Below, in pieces: positions 1 through 7,553 of a stretch of 64,000 nt of DNA; within the stretch, counting starts at the first letter, position 1; every line of letters begins with the position of its first letter. The DNA is taken from positions 170,400 to 234,399 of the forward strand of contig NZ_LMUQ01000049.1 of assembly GCF_009765865.1 (NCBI RefSeq). The letters run 5' to 3'. The position numbers were made by a program, and so were the translations under genes. This DNA is from Acidisoma sp. L85 (GTDB lineage Bacteria; Pseudomonadota; Alphaproteobacteria; Acetobacterales; Acetobacteraceae). Below the pieces are notes generated by a model. The model was not told where the DNA came from, searched no databases, and saw only the letters and a program-made list of their open reading frames with translations.

Positions 1-66
1 CGCGGGTATCGCGAGCCCCGCCGCAAGTGCGGCGGCGCGTGCGAAACGCCTGATGGACGTGCTCAT
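1..66 (-). CDS. N-terminus of a secreted protein, probably an ABC transporter solute-binding protein (partial)
   Basis: Only the first 22 codons lie in the window; the gene runs off the left edge. The start ATG overlaps the stop codon of the upstream ABC ATPase gene in an ATGA arrangement, which implies translational coupling. The peptide begins [12 protein letters not shown], followed by an Ala/Leu/Gly-rich hydrophobic stretch, which fits a Sec or Tat signal peptide. Being coupled to a PotA-type ATPase, the likely product is the periplasmic binding protein of the same transporter. That role is inferred from context only; the mature domain is not visible. Confidence 0.55.
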   Translation of the reverse strand, partial: MSTSIRRFARAAALAAGLAIPA

Positions 67-1142
67 GATGCGGTTCTCCCTGGTGTTTCGATGATCGGAG
101 CGCTGGCGAGAGGCCATGCCGAGCGGGGCGCCCAATTGGCGTGTACAGCGACTCCGGGCGCCCAACGCGGCGCACCGTCGCCGAAGCCGGCATTCTGCTC
201 GACCACTGTCAGCGCCTCGCCGGTTGCCGTTGTCAGCAGATAGCGTGTCGACATGCCGAGATAACTGGCAGCAGTTACCTTTGCCGCAATCGAGCGCTCG
301 CCTTCGGCTGCGGCGCCGGTTGAGGACAGCCGAATCTTTTCCGGCCGAAGGGCAAATAGGGTGCCGTCTTCACGCAGTATATTCGTGACGCCCACGAAGC
401 CCGCGACAAATTCCGTGTGCGGCCGCTCATAAAGCTCCCACGGTGTGGCGACCTGCTCGATACCGCCGCGATTGAACACCGCGATGCGGTCGCTCATCGT
501 CAGCGCTTCATCCTGGTCATGCGTGACATAGACGAAGGTGATGCCGGTCTGCTGCTGCAGTTGCTTGAGTTCAACCTGCATCTGGTGACGCAGCTTGAGG
601 TCGAGCGCGCCGAGCGGCTCGTCGAGCAGCAAGACGCGAGGACGGTTGACGACGGCGCGGGCAAGCGCCACGCGCTGCCTCTGGCCACCCGAAAGCTGGC
701 CAGGCCGGCGATCGCCGAAACCCTCCAGCCGCACGGTGGCGAGCGCTTCGTCGGCGCGCGCCAGGGCCTCGGCATTTGGGACGCGGCGTGCGCGTAGCCC
801 GTAGGCGACGTTCTCGCGCAGGGTCAGATGGGGGAAGAGGGCGTAGTCCTGGAAGACGGTGTTTACCGCTCGGGCATAGGGTGGGGAGCCCGCAAGATCC
901 TTGCCGTCCAGCTCGATACGGCCCGCATCCGGCTGCTCAAAGCCCGCGATCATTCGCAGCGTAGTGGTTTTGCCGGACCCGGAAGGGCCAAGGAAGGTGA
1001 AGAACTCGCCGGATGCGATGTCGAGGTCGAGGCCGGTGATGGCCGGGGCGCCCGCATAGCTCTTGCGCAGGTCGGTGAGCCGGATGATCGGCGTCGTCAG
1101 CGTGGCGTCATCCGGCAAGCGGCGCTCTCCCTCCCGCCGCAT
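63..1142 (-). CDS. PotA-like ABC transporter ATP-binding protein (polyamine/iron type)
   Basis: Cytoplasmic ATPase that powers an import permease. The 359-residue protein has Walker A GPSGSGKT, a Q-loop in [11 protein letters not shown], the signature LSGGQRQR, Walker B LLLDEP followed by LGALD, and the switch histidine in VTHDQDEA. The region after about residue 240 fits a TOBE-type regulatory domain. Sequence style and length match the PotA/FbpC/CysA group, where spermidine/putrescine is the commonest substrate, but the substrate cannot be fixed from the ATPase alone. AAGGG lies about 5 bases before the ATG. The gene is coupled by ATGA overlap to a downstream secreted protein. No permease is in the window; it presumably lies beyond the left edge. 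Confidence 0.9.
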   Translation of the reverse strand: MRREGERRLPDDATLTTPIIRLTDLRKSYAGAPAITGLDLDIASGEFFTFLGPSGSGKTTTLRMIAGFEQPDAGRIELDGKDLAGSPPYARAVNTVFQDYALFPHLTLRENVAYGLRARRVPNAEALARADEALATVRLEGFGDRRPGQLSGGQRQRVALARAVVNRPRVLLLDEPLGALDLKLRHQMQVELKQLQQQTGITFVYVTHDQDEALTMSDRIAVFNRGGIEQVATPWELYERPHTEFVAGFVGVTNILREDGTLFALRPEKIRLSSTGAAAEGERSIAAKVTAASYLGMSTRYLLTTATGEALTVVEQNAGFGDGAPRWAPGVAVHANWAPRSAWPLASAPIIETPGRTAS

Positions 1143-1237
1143 TCAACCCTTCGGGCGGTGCTCTTCTCTGCCCGAGGCGCCCGCTTTCGTCCAGCACGTC
1201 AGGGGCGAAGCAAGCGCTCCGCCCCCTTGTCTTTAGG

Positions 1238-1492
1238 TCAGTAGCCGCGCGGTGGCGGAGGCGGCGGTGGGCGACCGTAACCCGGCGGAGGCGGGGGCGG
1301 ATACCGGTGGTAATAGTGGTGATGGTGGTGATGGTAATAGTAGGGAGGCGGAGGCGGCGGCGGCCTGTGGTAACCGGGCGGCGGCGGCGGTCGCCCATAG
1401 CCTGGAGGTGGCGGCATTTGAGCGAAGGCCGCTGGCGCTGCGAGGAGCGCGGCGCCGACGCCCAGCAGAAGGCGTCTGAAACCAGTTATCAT
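1238..1492 (-). CDS. small secreted Pro/His/Tyr-rich protein
   Basis: About 84 residues: a signal peptide (MITGFRRLLLGVGAALLAAP, with cleavage expected after AFA) followed by a mature region made almost entirely of PPPPPGYGRP-like repeats around a central block of consecutive tyrosines and six histidines. Three ATG codons run in a row; GGAG sits about 6 bases before the third, so that one is chosen. The repeats occur in one frame only and follow a clean signal peptide, so it is probably a real gene. Histidine clusters suggest periplasmic metal binding (Ni, Zn or Cu), which is inference. A second His/Tyr-rich secreted protein lies at 39782-40027. Confidence 0.65.
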   Translation of the reverse strand: MITGFRRLLLGVGAALLAAPAAFAQMPPPPGYGRPPPPPGYHRPPPPPPPYYYHHHHHHYYHRYPPPPPPGYGRPPPPPPPRGY

Positions 1493-1603
1493 CATCATCT
1501 CCGATCTTGCGCCCGACACTTGGGCTTGAAGCCATTTCCGGCTAGTGAAATGGCGGCAGAGTAACTGCCAAGTGTCGAAGCGATGGCAGGACGTCTCGCA
1601 ATG

Positions 1604-3010
1604 TTACGTGGGGAGGGCGCCGTCGAGGCGTGGCCAAGCCCGCGATGCCGGGCGCATGGCCTCATAGGCGGCGGCCAATCTCAGCACACCGGCATCGTCG
1701 AAGCGGCGGCCGGCGATCTGCAGTCCGATCGGGGCGCCGCCGCTGGTGTAGCCGCAGTTGATCGAGAGCGCGGGCTGCTCCGACATATTGTAGGCCACGC
1801 AATAGGCGATGTGATCGAAGGGCCTTGCGGGATCGTTGAGGGGGCTCGCCCAGTCCGCAGGGAAAGGGGACGCGGTCCAGACTGGCGAAAGGACGAAATC
1901 GAAGGCGGCGGTGGCGGCAACCGTCGCCTTGGCCATTGCCCCGATCTGGGAGAAGCCACGGAACACCTCGTTCCCGCTGATCTCGCCACCGCCATCGATC
2001 CAGGCGAGGATATATGGCAGGATCATCGCACGCCGCTCGGGCGCCATCTCTGCGAGATCGGCGCGGAAGCGGGTGCGCCAGAAGCGGTCGAGACCCTCCA
2101 CCATCTCGCGTCGAAGATAAGGCGCTACCGGTTCCACGATGGCGCCGGCCGCTTCGAATAGCTTTGCCGCCGCCTCGGCCGCCGCCATGAGCTCGGGCGC
2201 GGCCGTACCGCCGAGGCCGGTGTCGGCGCAGAACCCAATGCGCAAACCCTGAAGGTCGAGCGGGGCTAAGTCCCAGTCGATCGCCGCGGGAGGAAGGCTC
2301 ATGTAGTCGCGCATATCGGCTGCCGAGAGCACCGACATGGCCAAGGCCGCATCTGCCACGGTGCGGGTGATCGGGCCGGCGACGCGACCGGGGAAAGGCG
2401 GGTCGATCGGAATCCGCCCGAAGCTCGGCTTGAGTCCGACGACGCCACAGGCAGCGGCCGGAAGCCGGATCGAGCCGCCGATATCCGTGCCGATATGGAT
2501 CGGCCCGTAGCCGACGGCGGCAGAGGCAGCGGCACCCGCGCTGGATCCGCCAGGGTTGAGGGCGAGATCCCAGGGATTGCGCGTCAGGCGGTGGAAGCTG
2601 GAGAGGCCGGAGGACAGCATGCCGAAGTCAGGCATCGTCGTCTTGCCGAGGATGACGGCACCACCCTCTCGCAGCCGCGCCGCCGGTGGTGCGTCGGCCT
2701 CGGCGGGGGTGAGCTCCTTCGCGGCCGTGCCGGCGGGCAGCGGCACGCCGCGGGTCGCGATATTCTCCTTGATCGTCACCGGCACGCCATCGAGCGGACC
2801 AGCCGGGGCGCCCTTGCCATAGCGGGACTCGGAGGCCTTGGCGGCAGAGCGCGCGGCATCGGCGTCGAGCGCCCAGGTCGCGCAGATCCTGTCGTCCCAG
2901 GCGGCTATTCTGGCGAGGATCGCCTCTGTCGCCTCGACAGGAGAGAGGCTGCGGGCGCGATAGGCGGCGGTAAGGGCGGTGGCGGAGAGGTCGGCGGGAT
3001 CGGTGCTCAT
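1604..3010 (-). CDS. amidase-signature family amidase
   Basis: A 468-residue hydrolase of the amidase signature family, which cleaves carboxamides or aryl-acyl amides in the cytoplasm. The catalytic Lys-cisSer-Ser triad is visible: Lys81 in VTIKENIA, Ser156 in NPGGSSAG and nucleophile Ser180 in GTDIGGSIR. The Gly/Ser-rich signature is intact. Homologues start at the MSTDPADLS methionine at 3010; the frame stays open further upstream but that extension has no family character. GatA is unlikely because gatB and gatC are absent, so this is probably a catabolic or detoxifying amidase. It is transcribed divergently from the flavin-binding gene at 3150. Confidence 0.9.
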   Translation of the reverse strand: MSTDPADLSATALTAAYRARSLSPVEATEAILARIAAWDDRICATWALDADAARSAAKASESRYGKGAPAGPLDGVPVTIKENIATRGVPLPAGTAAKELTPAEADAPPAARLREGGAVILGKTTMPDFGMLSSGLSSFHRLTRNPWDLALNPGGSSAGAAASAAVGYGPIHIGTDIGGSIRLPAAACGVVGLKPSFGRIPIDPPFPGRVAGPITRTVADAALAMSVLSAADMRDYMSLPPAAIDWDLAPLDLQGLRIGFCADTGLGGTAAPELMAAAEAAAKLFEAAGAIVEPVAPYLRREMVEGLDRFWRTRFRADLAEMAPERRAMILPYILAWIDGGGEISGNEVFRGFSQIGAMAKATVAATAAFDFVLSPVWTASPFPADWASPLNDPARPFDHIAYCVAYNMSEQPALSINCGYTSGGAPIGLQIAGRRFDDAGVLRLAAAYEAMRPASRAWPRLDGALPT

Positions 3011-3149
3011 TGACGTAAGCTTAACGCGCGGGCGTGGAGCTTGTCTCCCCGTGGAGCGGTCAACGGCGATGCCGCGCGCGGTTTGTTGAGGCATTGACGG
3101 GATCCGGGCGAGCCCGTCCTTTGGCGGGAACGGATCGGAGCGAAATACG

Positions 3150-3797
3150 ATGGATCGGCCGGCGACACAGCGCGTTCGGGTGAAACGCGTCAACGAATTG
3201 GCGCGCTACGATCGCGACACATTGGACGCGATTCTTGCCGCGATGCCGATGTGCCATGTAGGGTATGTATTCGACGGTCGGCCCTATGTGACGCCGACGC
3301 TGCAATGGCGAATCGGCGACCATATTTATTGGCACGGCTCCGCAGCGAGCCGGATGCTGGAAGCGGTGGAGGGTCAGCCAGTATGCCTGACCGTGTCTCT
3401 GTTCGACGGTCTTGTTTTGGCCCGCTCGGCATTCAACTTCACCGTGAATTACCGCTCCGCGATGCTTTTGGGTACTGCGCGCGTCGTGGCGGAGCCTGCG
3501 GAGAAGACTGAGGCTCTACAGGCACTGATGGAGATTTTGGTGGCGGGGCATTGGGACCAACTGCGGCCGATGCGCTCCCAGGAGCTTAAGGCAACAACGG
3601 TCGTCTCCATGCCGATCGAGGAGTTCTCGATTAAGCTACGCGACGGGCATACGATTGACGATGATGAGGACTACACCTTCCCGGTCTGGGCTGGACTGGT
3701 TCCGATCCGGACCGTGATGGGCGCGCCGGAAGCCGACCCGCGCAATCTGGAAGGCGTCGTGGCGCCGCCGGGGCTTGCGGGTTTCGGGGTCGGATGA
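3150..3797 (+). CDS. pyridoxamine 5'-phosphate oxidase-like flavin-binding protein
   Basis: A 215-residue protein of the split-barrel PNPOx-like family (Pyridox_ox_2 type), which binds FMN or related cofactors. Recognisable features are the N-terminal VKRVNELARYDRDT segment, the strand AMPMCHVGYVFDGRPYVTPT, YWHGSAASRMLEA, and the mid-protein NYRSAMLLGTARVV. These are the usual landmarks of 5-nitroimidazole resistance (NimA)-like and related flavoproteins. GGAG lies 9 bases before the ATG. The exact substrate is unknown; these proteins often act as reductases on small aromatic molecules. It stands alone, divergent from the amidase. Confidence 0.85.
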   Translation: MDRPATQRVRVKRVNELARYDRDTLDAILAAMPMCHVGYVFDGRPYVTPTLQWRIGDHIYWHGSAASRMLEAVEGQPVCLTVSLFDGLVLARSAFNFTVNYRSAMLLGTARVVAEPAEKTEALQALMEILVAGHWDQLRPMRSQELKATTVVSMPIEEFSIKLRDGHTIDDDEDYTFPVWAGLVPIRTVMGAPEADPRNLEGVVAPPGLAGFGVG

Positions 3798-3818
3798 CTT
3801 CAGCCTGTGGTGAGGCAA

Positions 3819-4130
3819 ATGATACGTCACCTGTGTGCCGTTTTCGCGATTGTTGGTCTCGCGATTCCGGTCGCGTCGCAGGCACAGCCTGTCAGCGGGT
3901 TCTATGTTGGCGGGGAAGGCGGCCTGGCACTTCCGCAACAGCAGAATTTGGACGCTAGCCGGACACATGGCGGCGCCCCTCCCGGTTCCGCGGCTGCGCG
4001 GGCGGAAGCTCAGCTCGAAGGCTCCGATGCGGGCGGTAGCGGCAGCGTCGGATGGGGCGCAGGCGATGGCTTGAGGCTGGAGGCTCAGGGGCTTCAGCTC
4101 GGACGATCCAATACGGGGTTGGCCCAATAG
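3819..4130 (+). pseudogene. truncated outer-membrane beta-barrel protein (OmpA-like porin N-terminus)
   Basis: The reading frame begins with a good signal peptide (MIRHLCAVFAIVGLAIPV, cleavage near SQAQ), followed by QPVSGFYVGGEGGLAL and later GSVGWGAGDGLRLEAQG. These match the first two beta strands of alphaproteobacterial OmpA-like beta-barrel proteins. The frame then stops after about 100 residues, where the family normally continues for 150 or more further residues. The following bases are the end of a convergent gene, so the rest is missing, not just out of frame. It is best read as a 5' gene remnant. If expressed it could not form a barrel. Confidence 0.6.
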
Positions 4131-4151
4131 CGCACGGGCGGGCTCCAGGCC

Positions 4152-4349
4152 TTACTGGATATTCTGCGCCGTATTGCTGATCGCGTGACCGGCGTTGGCG
4201 ACGGCGGTGCCAGTAGCCTTGCCTGCGATCGACAAATCCTCACCCGCGCCATGGACGGTATTGCATGCGGTCAGGCCCATCGCGACTCCGGCCAGAAGGA
4301 AGACGGCAAGAAGCCCCAATGGGGCGGAATGACCGGAAGCGGCACTCAC
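4152..4349 (-). CDS. entericidin-like small lipoprotein
   Basis: A 65-residue peptide with an N-terminal hydrophobic segment (LGLLAVFLLAGVAMG), lipobox LTAC with the acylated Cys near residue 29, and a tail ACNTVHGAGEDL followed by GTAVANAGHAI. This is the hallmark of the entericidin A/B family of bacteriolytic or stress lipoproteins. The start is a GTG at 4349, 5 bases after a perfect GGAGG; the open frame upstream lacks any family feature. The mature lipoprotein would sit in the inner or outer membrane. The name entericidin rests on similarity; killing activity is unproven for most such proteins. Confidence 0.8.
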   Translation of the reverse strand: MSAASGHSAPLGLLAVFLLAGVAMGLTACNTVHGAGEDLSIAGKATGTAVANAGHAISNTAQNIQ

Positions 4350-4551
4350 GGAAACCTCCACACTTGATCTGACATCAGCAGAAACGGTAGCCACCGAGAA
4401 AGTGACTGTCACGCGGCTTCTTGGGCTTCCATGCGGCGAGTAGCATCGTCGTTGATCGGCCGTGTGCGCAAGACGTCTCGGCAATATGGCCGCGCACCGA
4501 TCGCTGACACCAGGGCAGATTGGGTAGCCTTCGCTGCGGACTGGAGGGGAT

Positions 4552-4980
4552 ATGTCAGACCCGTTCGATCTCGATCGTTTCCTCCGGGCGCAAGAGCCCG
4601 TACTGACGCAAGTGCGCCAGGAATTGGAGGACGGTCGTAAACGCAGCCACTGGATGTGGTTTGTATTTCCCCAGTTGACCGGCCTGGGTCACAGCGCGAT
4701 GGCTCAGCGCTATGCGCTTGCTTCGCTCGATGAAGCCCGCGCCTATGCTGACCATCCGGTTCTGGGAAAGCGCCTGGTCGATTGCACCGGATTGGTCAAC
4801 AGGGTCGAGGGCCGCTCTATCCTCGAAATTCTGGGCTCGCCTGACGATCTGAAGTTCCATTCGTCGATGACTTTGTTCTGGCTCGCGGTGCCGGACGAAA
4901 TTGTCTTTCGCGACGCGCTCGCGAAGTATTTTGACGGCGCCCTTGATCGGAAGACCAAGGAGAGACTGCCCGCGTCGTGA
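4552..4980 (+). CDS. DUF1810 family protein
   Basis: A 142-residue cytoplasmic protein matching the DUF1810 family over its whole length: DLDRFLRAQEPVL, the very characteristic KRSHWMWFVFPQ, GLGHSAMAQRYAL, then LGKRLVDCTGLV and FHSSMTLFWLAV. Conserved Trp, Phe and His residues in the WMWFVFPQ block are present. The biochemical function is not known. A GGAGG-like sequence (GGAGGGGATATG context) precedes the start. It is a lone gene convergent with the FAD oxidase. Confidence 0.9.
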   Translation: MSDPFDLDRFLRAQEPVLTQVRQELEDGRKRSHWMWFVFPQLTGLGHSAMAQRYALASLDEARAYADHPVLGKRLVDCTGLVNRVEGRSILEILGSPDDLKFHSSMTLFWLAVPDEIVFRDALAKYFDGALDRKTKERLPAS

Positions 4981-5005
4981 GCAGCTCGCTCGTCTCTTTC
5001 GCGAA

Positions 5006-6409
5006 CTATAGTAGCCGCGACTTCGCCATGAGATCGTCGGGGTCCAAGCCGGCCTTGATCATTCGCATCAGCATCAGATCAATTGCTGGTAGCTGATCGA
5101 GAAACGCCGTTCGTTTGGATCGTCCAATCCCATGCTCGGCGCTGATCGAGCCTTCAAACTTCCTTGCTAGGGCATAGAGAAGCGTCTCGCACTGCTTCAT
5201 GAGATCAGCGACTTCGCCTTCCGGCGTGCCAGGCGCCGGCATGACGTTGTAGTGCACATTGCCATCTCCGACATGGCCGTAAGCGAGCGACTGCACACCC
5301 GGCATCGCTTCTCCCAATGCCTTGTCGGCCGCCGCGATGAAGGCGGGCAGGGCGGAGAGCGGCACGGAAATATCGGTGCGCAGATGACGCGGCGCTTCCT
5401 GGTATTGTGCTTCCACCAGATCCTCGCGGATACGCCAGAGCGCGGCGGACTGGGCTTTCGATTCAGCGACGACGCCATCCAGGACCAGACCCGCGCTCAT
5501 CGATTGTTCGAGAAAGCGCTCCAGAAGCGGGCGTAACTCGACGAAGCCGCTGGCGGAGGCTTCCAGAAGAACATAGGCCGGCGCTTGCGTTGCGAGCGGC
5601 TCGTGTATCGCCGGTTGTTGGCGCAGCACGATATCGATGCAGGGACGCAGAAGAAGCTCGAAGGCGCTCAGAAGATCGGACAGGTCGCGCCGTGCGGCGG
5701 CGAAAAGAGTCATCGCGGCTTCGGCGGAAGGGACCGCGAGCAGACAGGTTTCAATCTGCGTCGGCCGAGGAAAAAGCTTCAGCGCTGCGGCGGTGACGAT
5801 GCCAAGCGTGCCCTCCGCGCCAATGAAAAGTTGTTTGAGGTCGTAGCCCGTATTGTCTTTGCGCAGTTGACGCAGGCCGTTCCAGATGCGGCCATCCGGC
5901 AGCACGACTTCCAGACCCAGAACGAGTTCCCGCATCATGCCCCAGCGGAGAACATTGATCCCTCCCGCATTGGTCGAGATCGTGCCGCCGATCTGGCAGC
6001 TTCCACGCGCGCCAAGCGACAGCGGGAAGAAGCGATCCTCCGCCTCCGCCGCATCGTTCACGCTTTGCAAGATACAGCCGGCTTCGGCCACCAGGCTGAA
6101 GTTGACCCGATCGATCGCACGGACACGGTTCATCCGCTCCAGGCTGACGACAAGTTCGCGGCCATCCGAGGAAGGGATCGCGCCGTGAACGAGGCCGGTA
6201 TTGCCCCCCTGCGCGACCACTGGCACGCCTCGTTCATGACAAAGCCGCAGAACCGCCGCGACCTCGGCGGTGTCAGCCGGCCGCACGACCGCGAGCGGCT
6301 GGCCGACTATTTCGCGCGACCAGTCCCTCGTGTAACGCTCCAGCCCCGCGGACGGTTCCAGAACATGAGCTTCGCCTAAAAGCGCCTGCAATTCGGCGAT
6401 GATCGTCAT
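5006..6409 (-). CDS. FAD-binding oxidase (GlcD/D-2-hydroxyacid dehydrogenase type)
   Basis: A flavoprotein of about 467 residues in the FAD_binding_4/FAD-oxidase_C class that includes glycolate oxidase GlcD, D-lactate and D-2-hydroxyglutarate dehydrogenases. FAD-binding features are VVRPADTAEVAAVL, VPVVAQGGNTGLV and GGTISTNAGGINVLRWG. The C-terminal half has the YGHVGDGNVHYN metal/substrate motif and the SAEHGIGRSK signature near the end. The likely reaction is oxidation of a D-2-hydroxy acid with electrons passed to quinone or ETF. The chosen start (MTIIAELQALLGEAHVL) is where family alignments begin. It lies 26 bases downstream of the SDR gene on the same strand, so the two are probably one operon. 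Confidence 0.9.
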   Translation of the reverse strand: MTIIAELQALLGEAHVLEPSAGLERYTRDWSREIVGQPLAVVRPADTAEVAAVLRLCHERGVPVVAQGGNTGLVHGAIPSSDGRELVVSLERMNRVRAIDRVNFSLVAEAGCILQSVNDAAEAEDRFFPLSLGARGSCQIGGTISTNAGGINVLRWGMMRELVLGLEVVLPDGRIWNGLRQLRKDNTGYDLKQLFIGAEGTLGIVTAAALKLFPRPTQIETCLLAVPSAEAAMTLFAAARRDLSDLLSAFELLLRPCIDIVLRQQPAIHEPLATQAPAYVLLEASASGFVELRPLLERFLEQSMSAGLVLDGVVAESKAQSAALWRIREDLVEAQYQEAPRHLRTDISVPLSALPAFIAAADKALGEAMPGVQSLAYGHVGDGNVHYNVMPAPGTPEGEVADLMKQCETLLYALARKFEGSISAEHGIGRSKRTAFLDQLPAIDLMLMRMIKAGLDPDDLMAKSRLL

Positions 6410-6435
6410 GGGATGAATACTCGCGGTGCAGGAGG

Positions 6436-7227
6436 TCAAATCGTCCGCAGCATGCCGCCATCGGCGAAAAAGGTCGAGCCCACGCAATAGCTTGCGCGAT
6501 CGGAGCACAGAAACACGAAGAGGTTGGCGATCTCAGCCGCTGAGGCGAAGCGTCTGATCGGCGCGTATTCGTCGGCGACCGATTGCAGATGCGCCTCCCA
6601 GTCCCCGCCGGAATCCGCCGTCAATTCCTTCGCCGTCTTGATCCAATCAGGCGTCAGGACGAGGCCGGGGTTGACGGTGTTGACGCGAATGTTGTCGCGG
6701 ACGACTTCATTGGCGAGGTTTTTCGAGAACATGACGAGTGCCGCCTTGGTGACGTTATAGATCGGCTCGTAGCCGAGCGGCTGGCTCGCGCAGATCGATG
6801 CGTTGTGCAGGATAACGCCACCGCCGCGCCGTTTCATTCCGGGCACTAACCCGCGCGCCAGCCTGACCGCCGCCATTACATGCAGATTCCAGTAGAAGTC
6901 CCATTTCGAGTCGGGAGCCTCCATGATCGTCTCGTTGCTGCCGGTGCCCGCGTTGTTGATGAGGATATCGGCGCCGCCAAACTCTGCTTCCGCGGCACCC
7001 ACGATCTGGGTGGCGGCTTCGGCCAGCGAAACATCGCAGGCGACCGGCACCACGCGGACGCCATGGGTCTCGCGGATCGTCTCCGCGACCCGATCGAGCC
7101 TCGCTTCATCTCGCGCGGCGAGTACGAGATTCACGCCCTCGGCCGCGAAGCCTTCGGCGATTGCAAGACCGATGCCGACGCTGCCGCCTGTGATGACCGC
7201 AACTTTGCCCTTAAGTCCGAGTTCCAT
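6436..7227 (-). CDS. short-chain dehydrogenase/reductase
   Basis: A 263-residue classical SDR. The cofactor motif TGGSVGIG sits near residue 14, NNAG is in the middle, and the catalytic residues are in SICAS and YNVTK (Ser, Tyr and Lys all present). NAARDE-type residues after the second strand (LVLAARDEARL) suggest NADP(H) preference. The C-terminal GGM motif is normal. It is first in a two-gene unit with the FAD oxidase, so the pair probably interconverts hydroxy and keto acids of one pathway. Substrate unknown. Confidence 0.9.
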   Translation of the reverse strand: MELGLKGKVAVITGGSVGIGLAIAEGFAAEGVNLVLAARDEARLDRVAETIRETHGVRVVPVACDVSLAEAATQIVGAAEAEFGGADILINNAGTGSNETIMEAPDSKWDFYWNLHVMAAVRLARGLVPGMKRRGGGVILHNASICASQPLGYEPIYNVTKAALVMFSKNLANEVVRDNIRVNTVNPGLVLTPDWIKTAKELTADSGGDWEAHLQSVADEYAPIRRFASAAEIANLFVFLCSDRASYCVGSTFFADGGMLRTI

Positions 7228-7553
7228 GGCGCCGTTCGTCCCCTCGATGTGTTCTTGGCGACTAGGCTACACGCGCGGCAATCAGACTAGAAGTGACTCG
7301 ACCGCCGTCATCGAGCCTCGATACAACGGTGCGGCGTCCGTCTAGCGATACAATCTCCGGTTGAGGCCGCTTTGCACGCAGCAAGGGTCAAATTGACAGG
7401 GAAACTTCACGCCTCTGGCCAGGCGCGAGGGATAGTGACGGCTGGACGGGGATCGCCACACCGTTGACCCTTTCCCCTTGCGACCCCAGGCGTTCGGTCG
7501 CTAGGAGTGGACGGCCCTGGAACCCCAGCCCCATTCGGAACGAGGATATCGCC
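7228..7553. other. divergent intergenic region between the SDR operon and the ATP-grasp/transglutaminase operon
   Basis: No convincing gene is seen. A TTGACA hexamer at 7393-7398 points toward the rightward operon but has no clear -10 partner at the right distance, so it is not called a promoter. The last bases contain GAGGA (7542-7546), the likely ribosome-binding site for the CTG start at 7554. Confidence 0.5.

Noticed and set aside
1290-1420. Tandem GGTGATGGTG-like repeats, considered as a minisatellite or CRISPR-like repeat
   Set aside because: They are the His, Tyr and Pro codons of the secreted protein gene; irregular, with no spacer structure.
5585-6379. 264-residue plus-strand frame opposite the FAD oxidase gene
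   Set aside because: Antisense shadow of a confidently identified gene, with no start signals.
7393-7398. TTGACA hexamer as a -35 promoter element
   Set aside because: No acceptable -10 sequence about 17 bases downstream.
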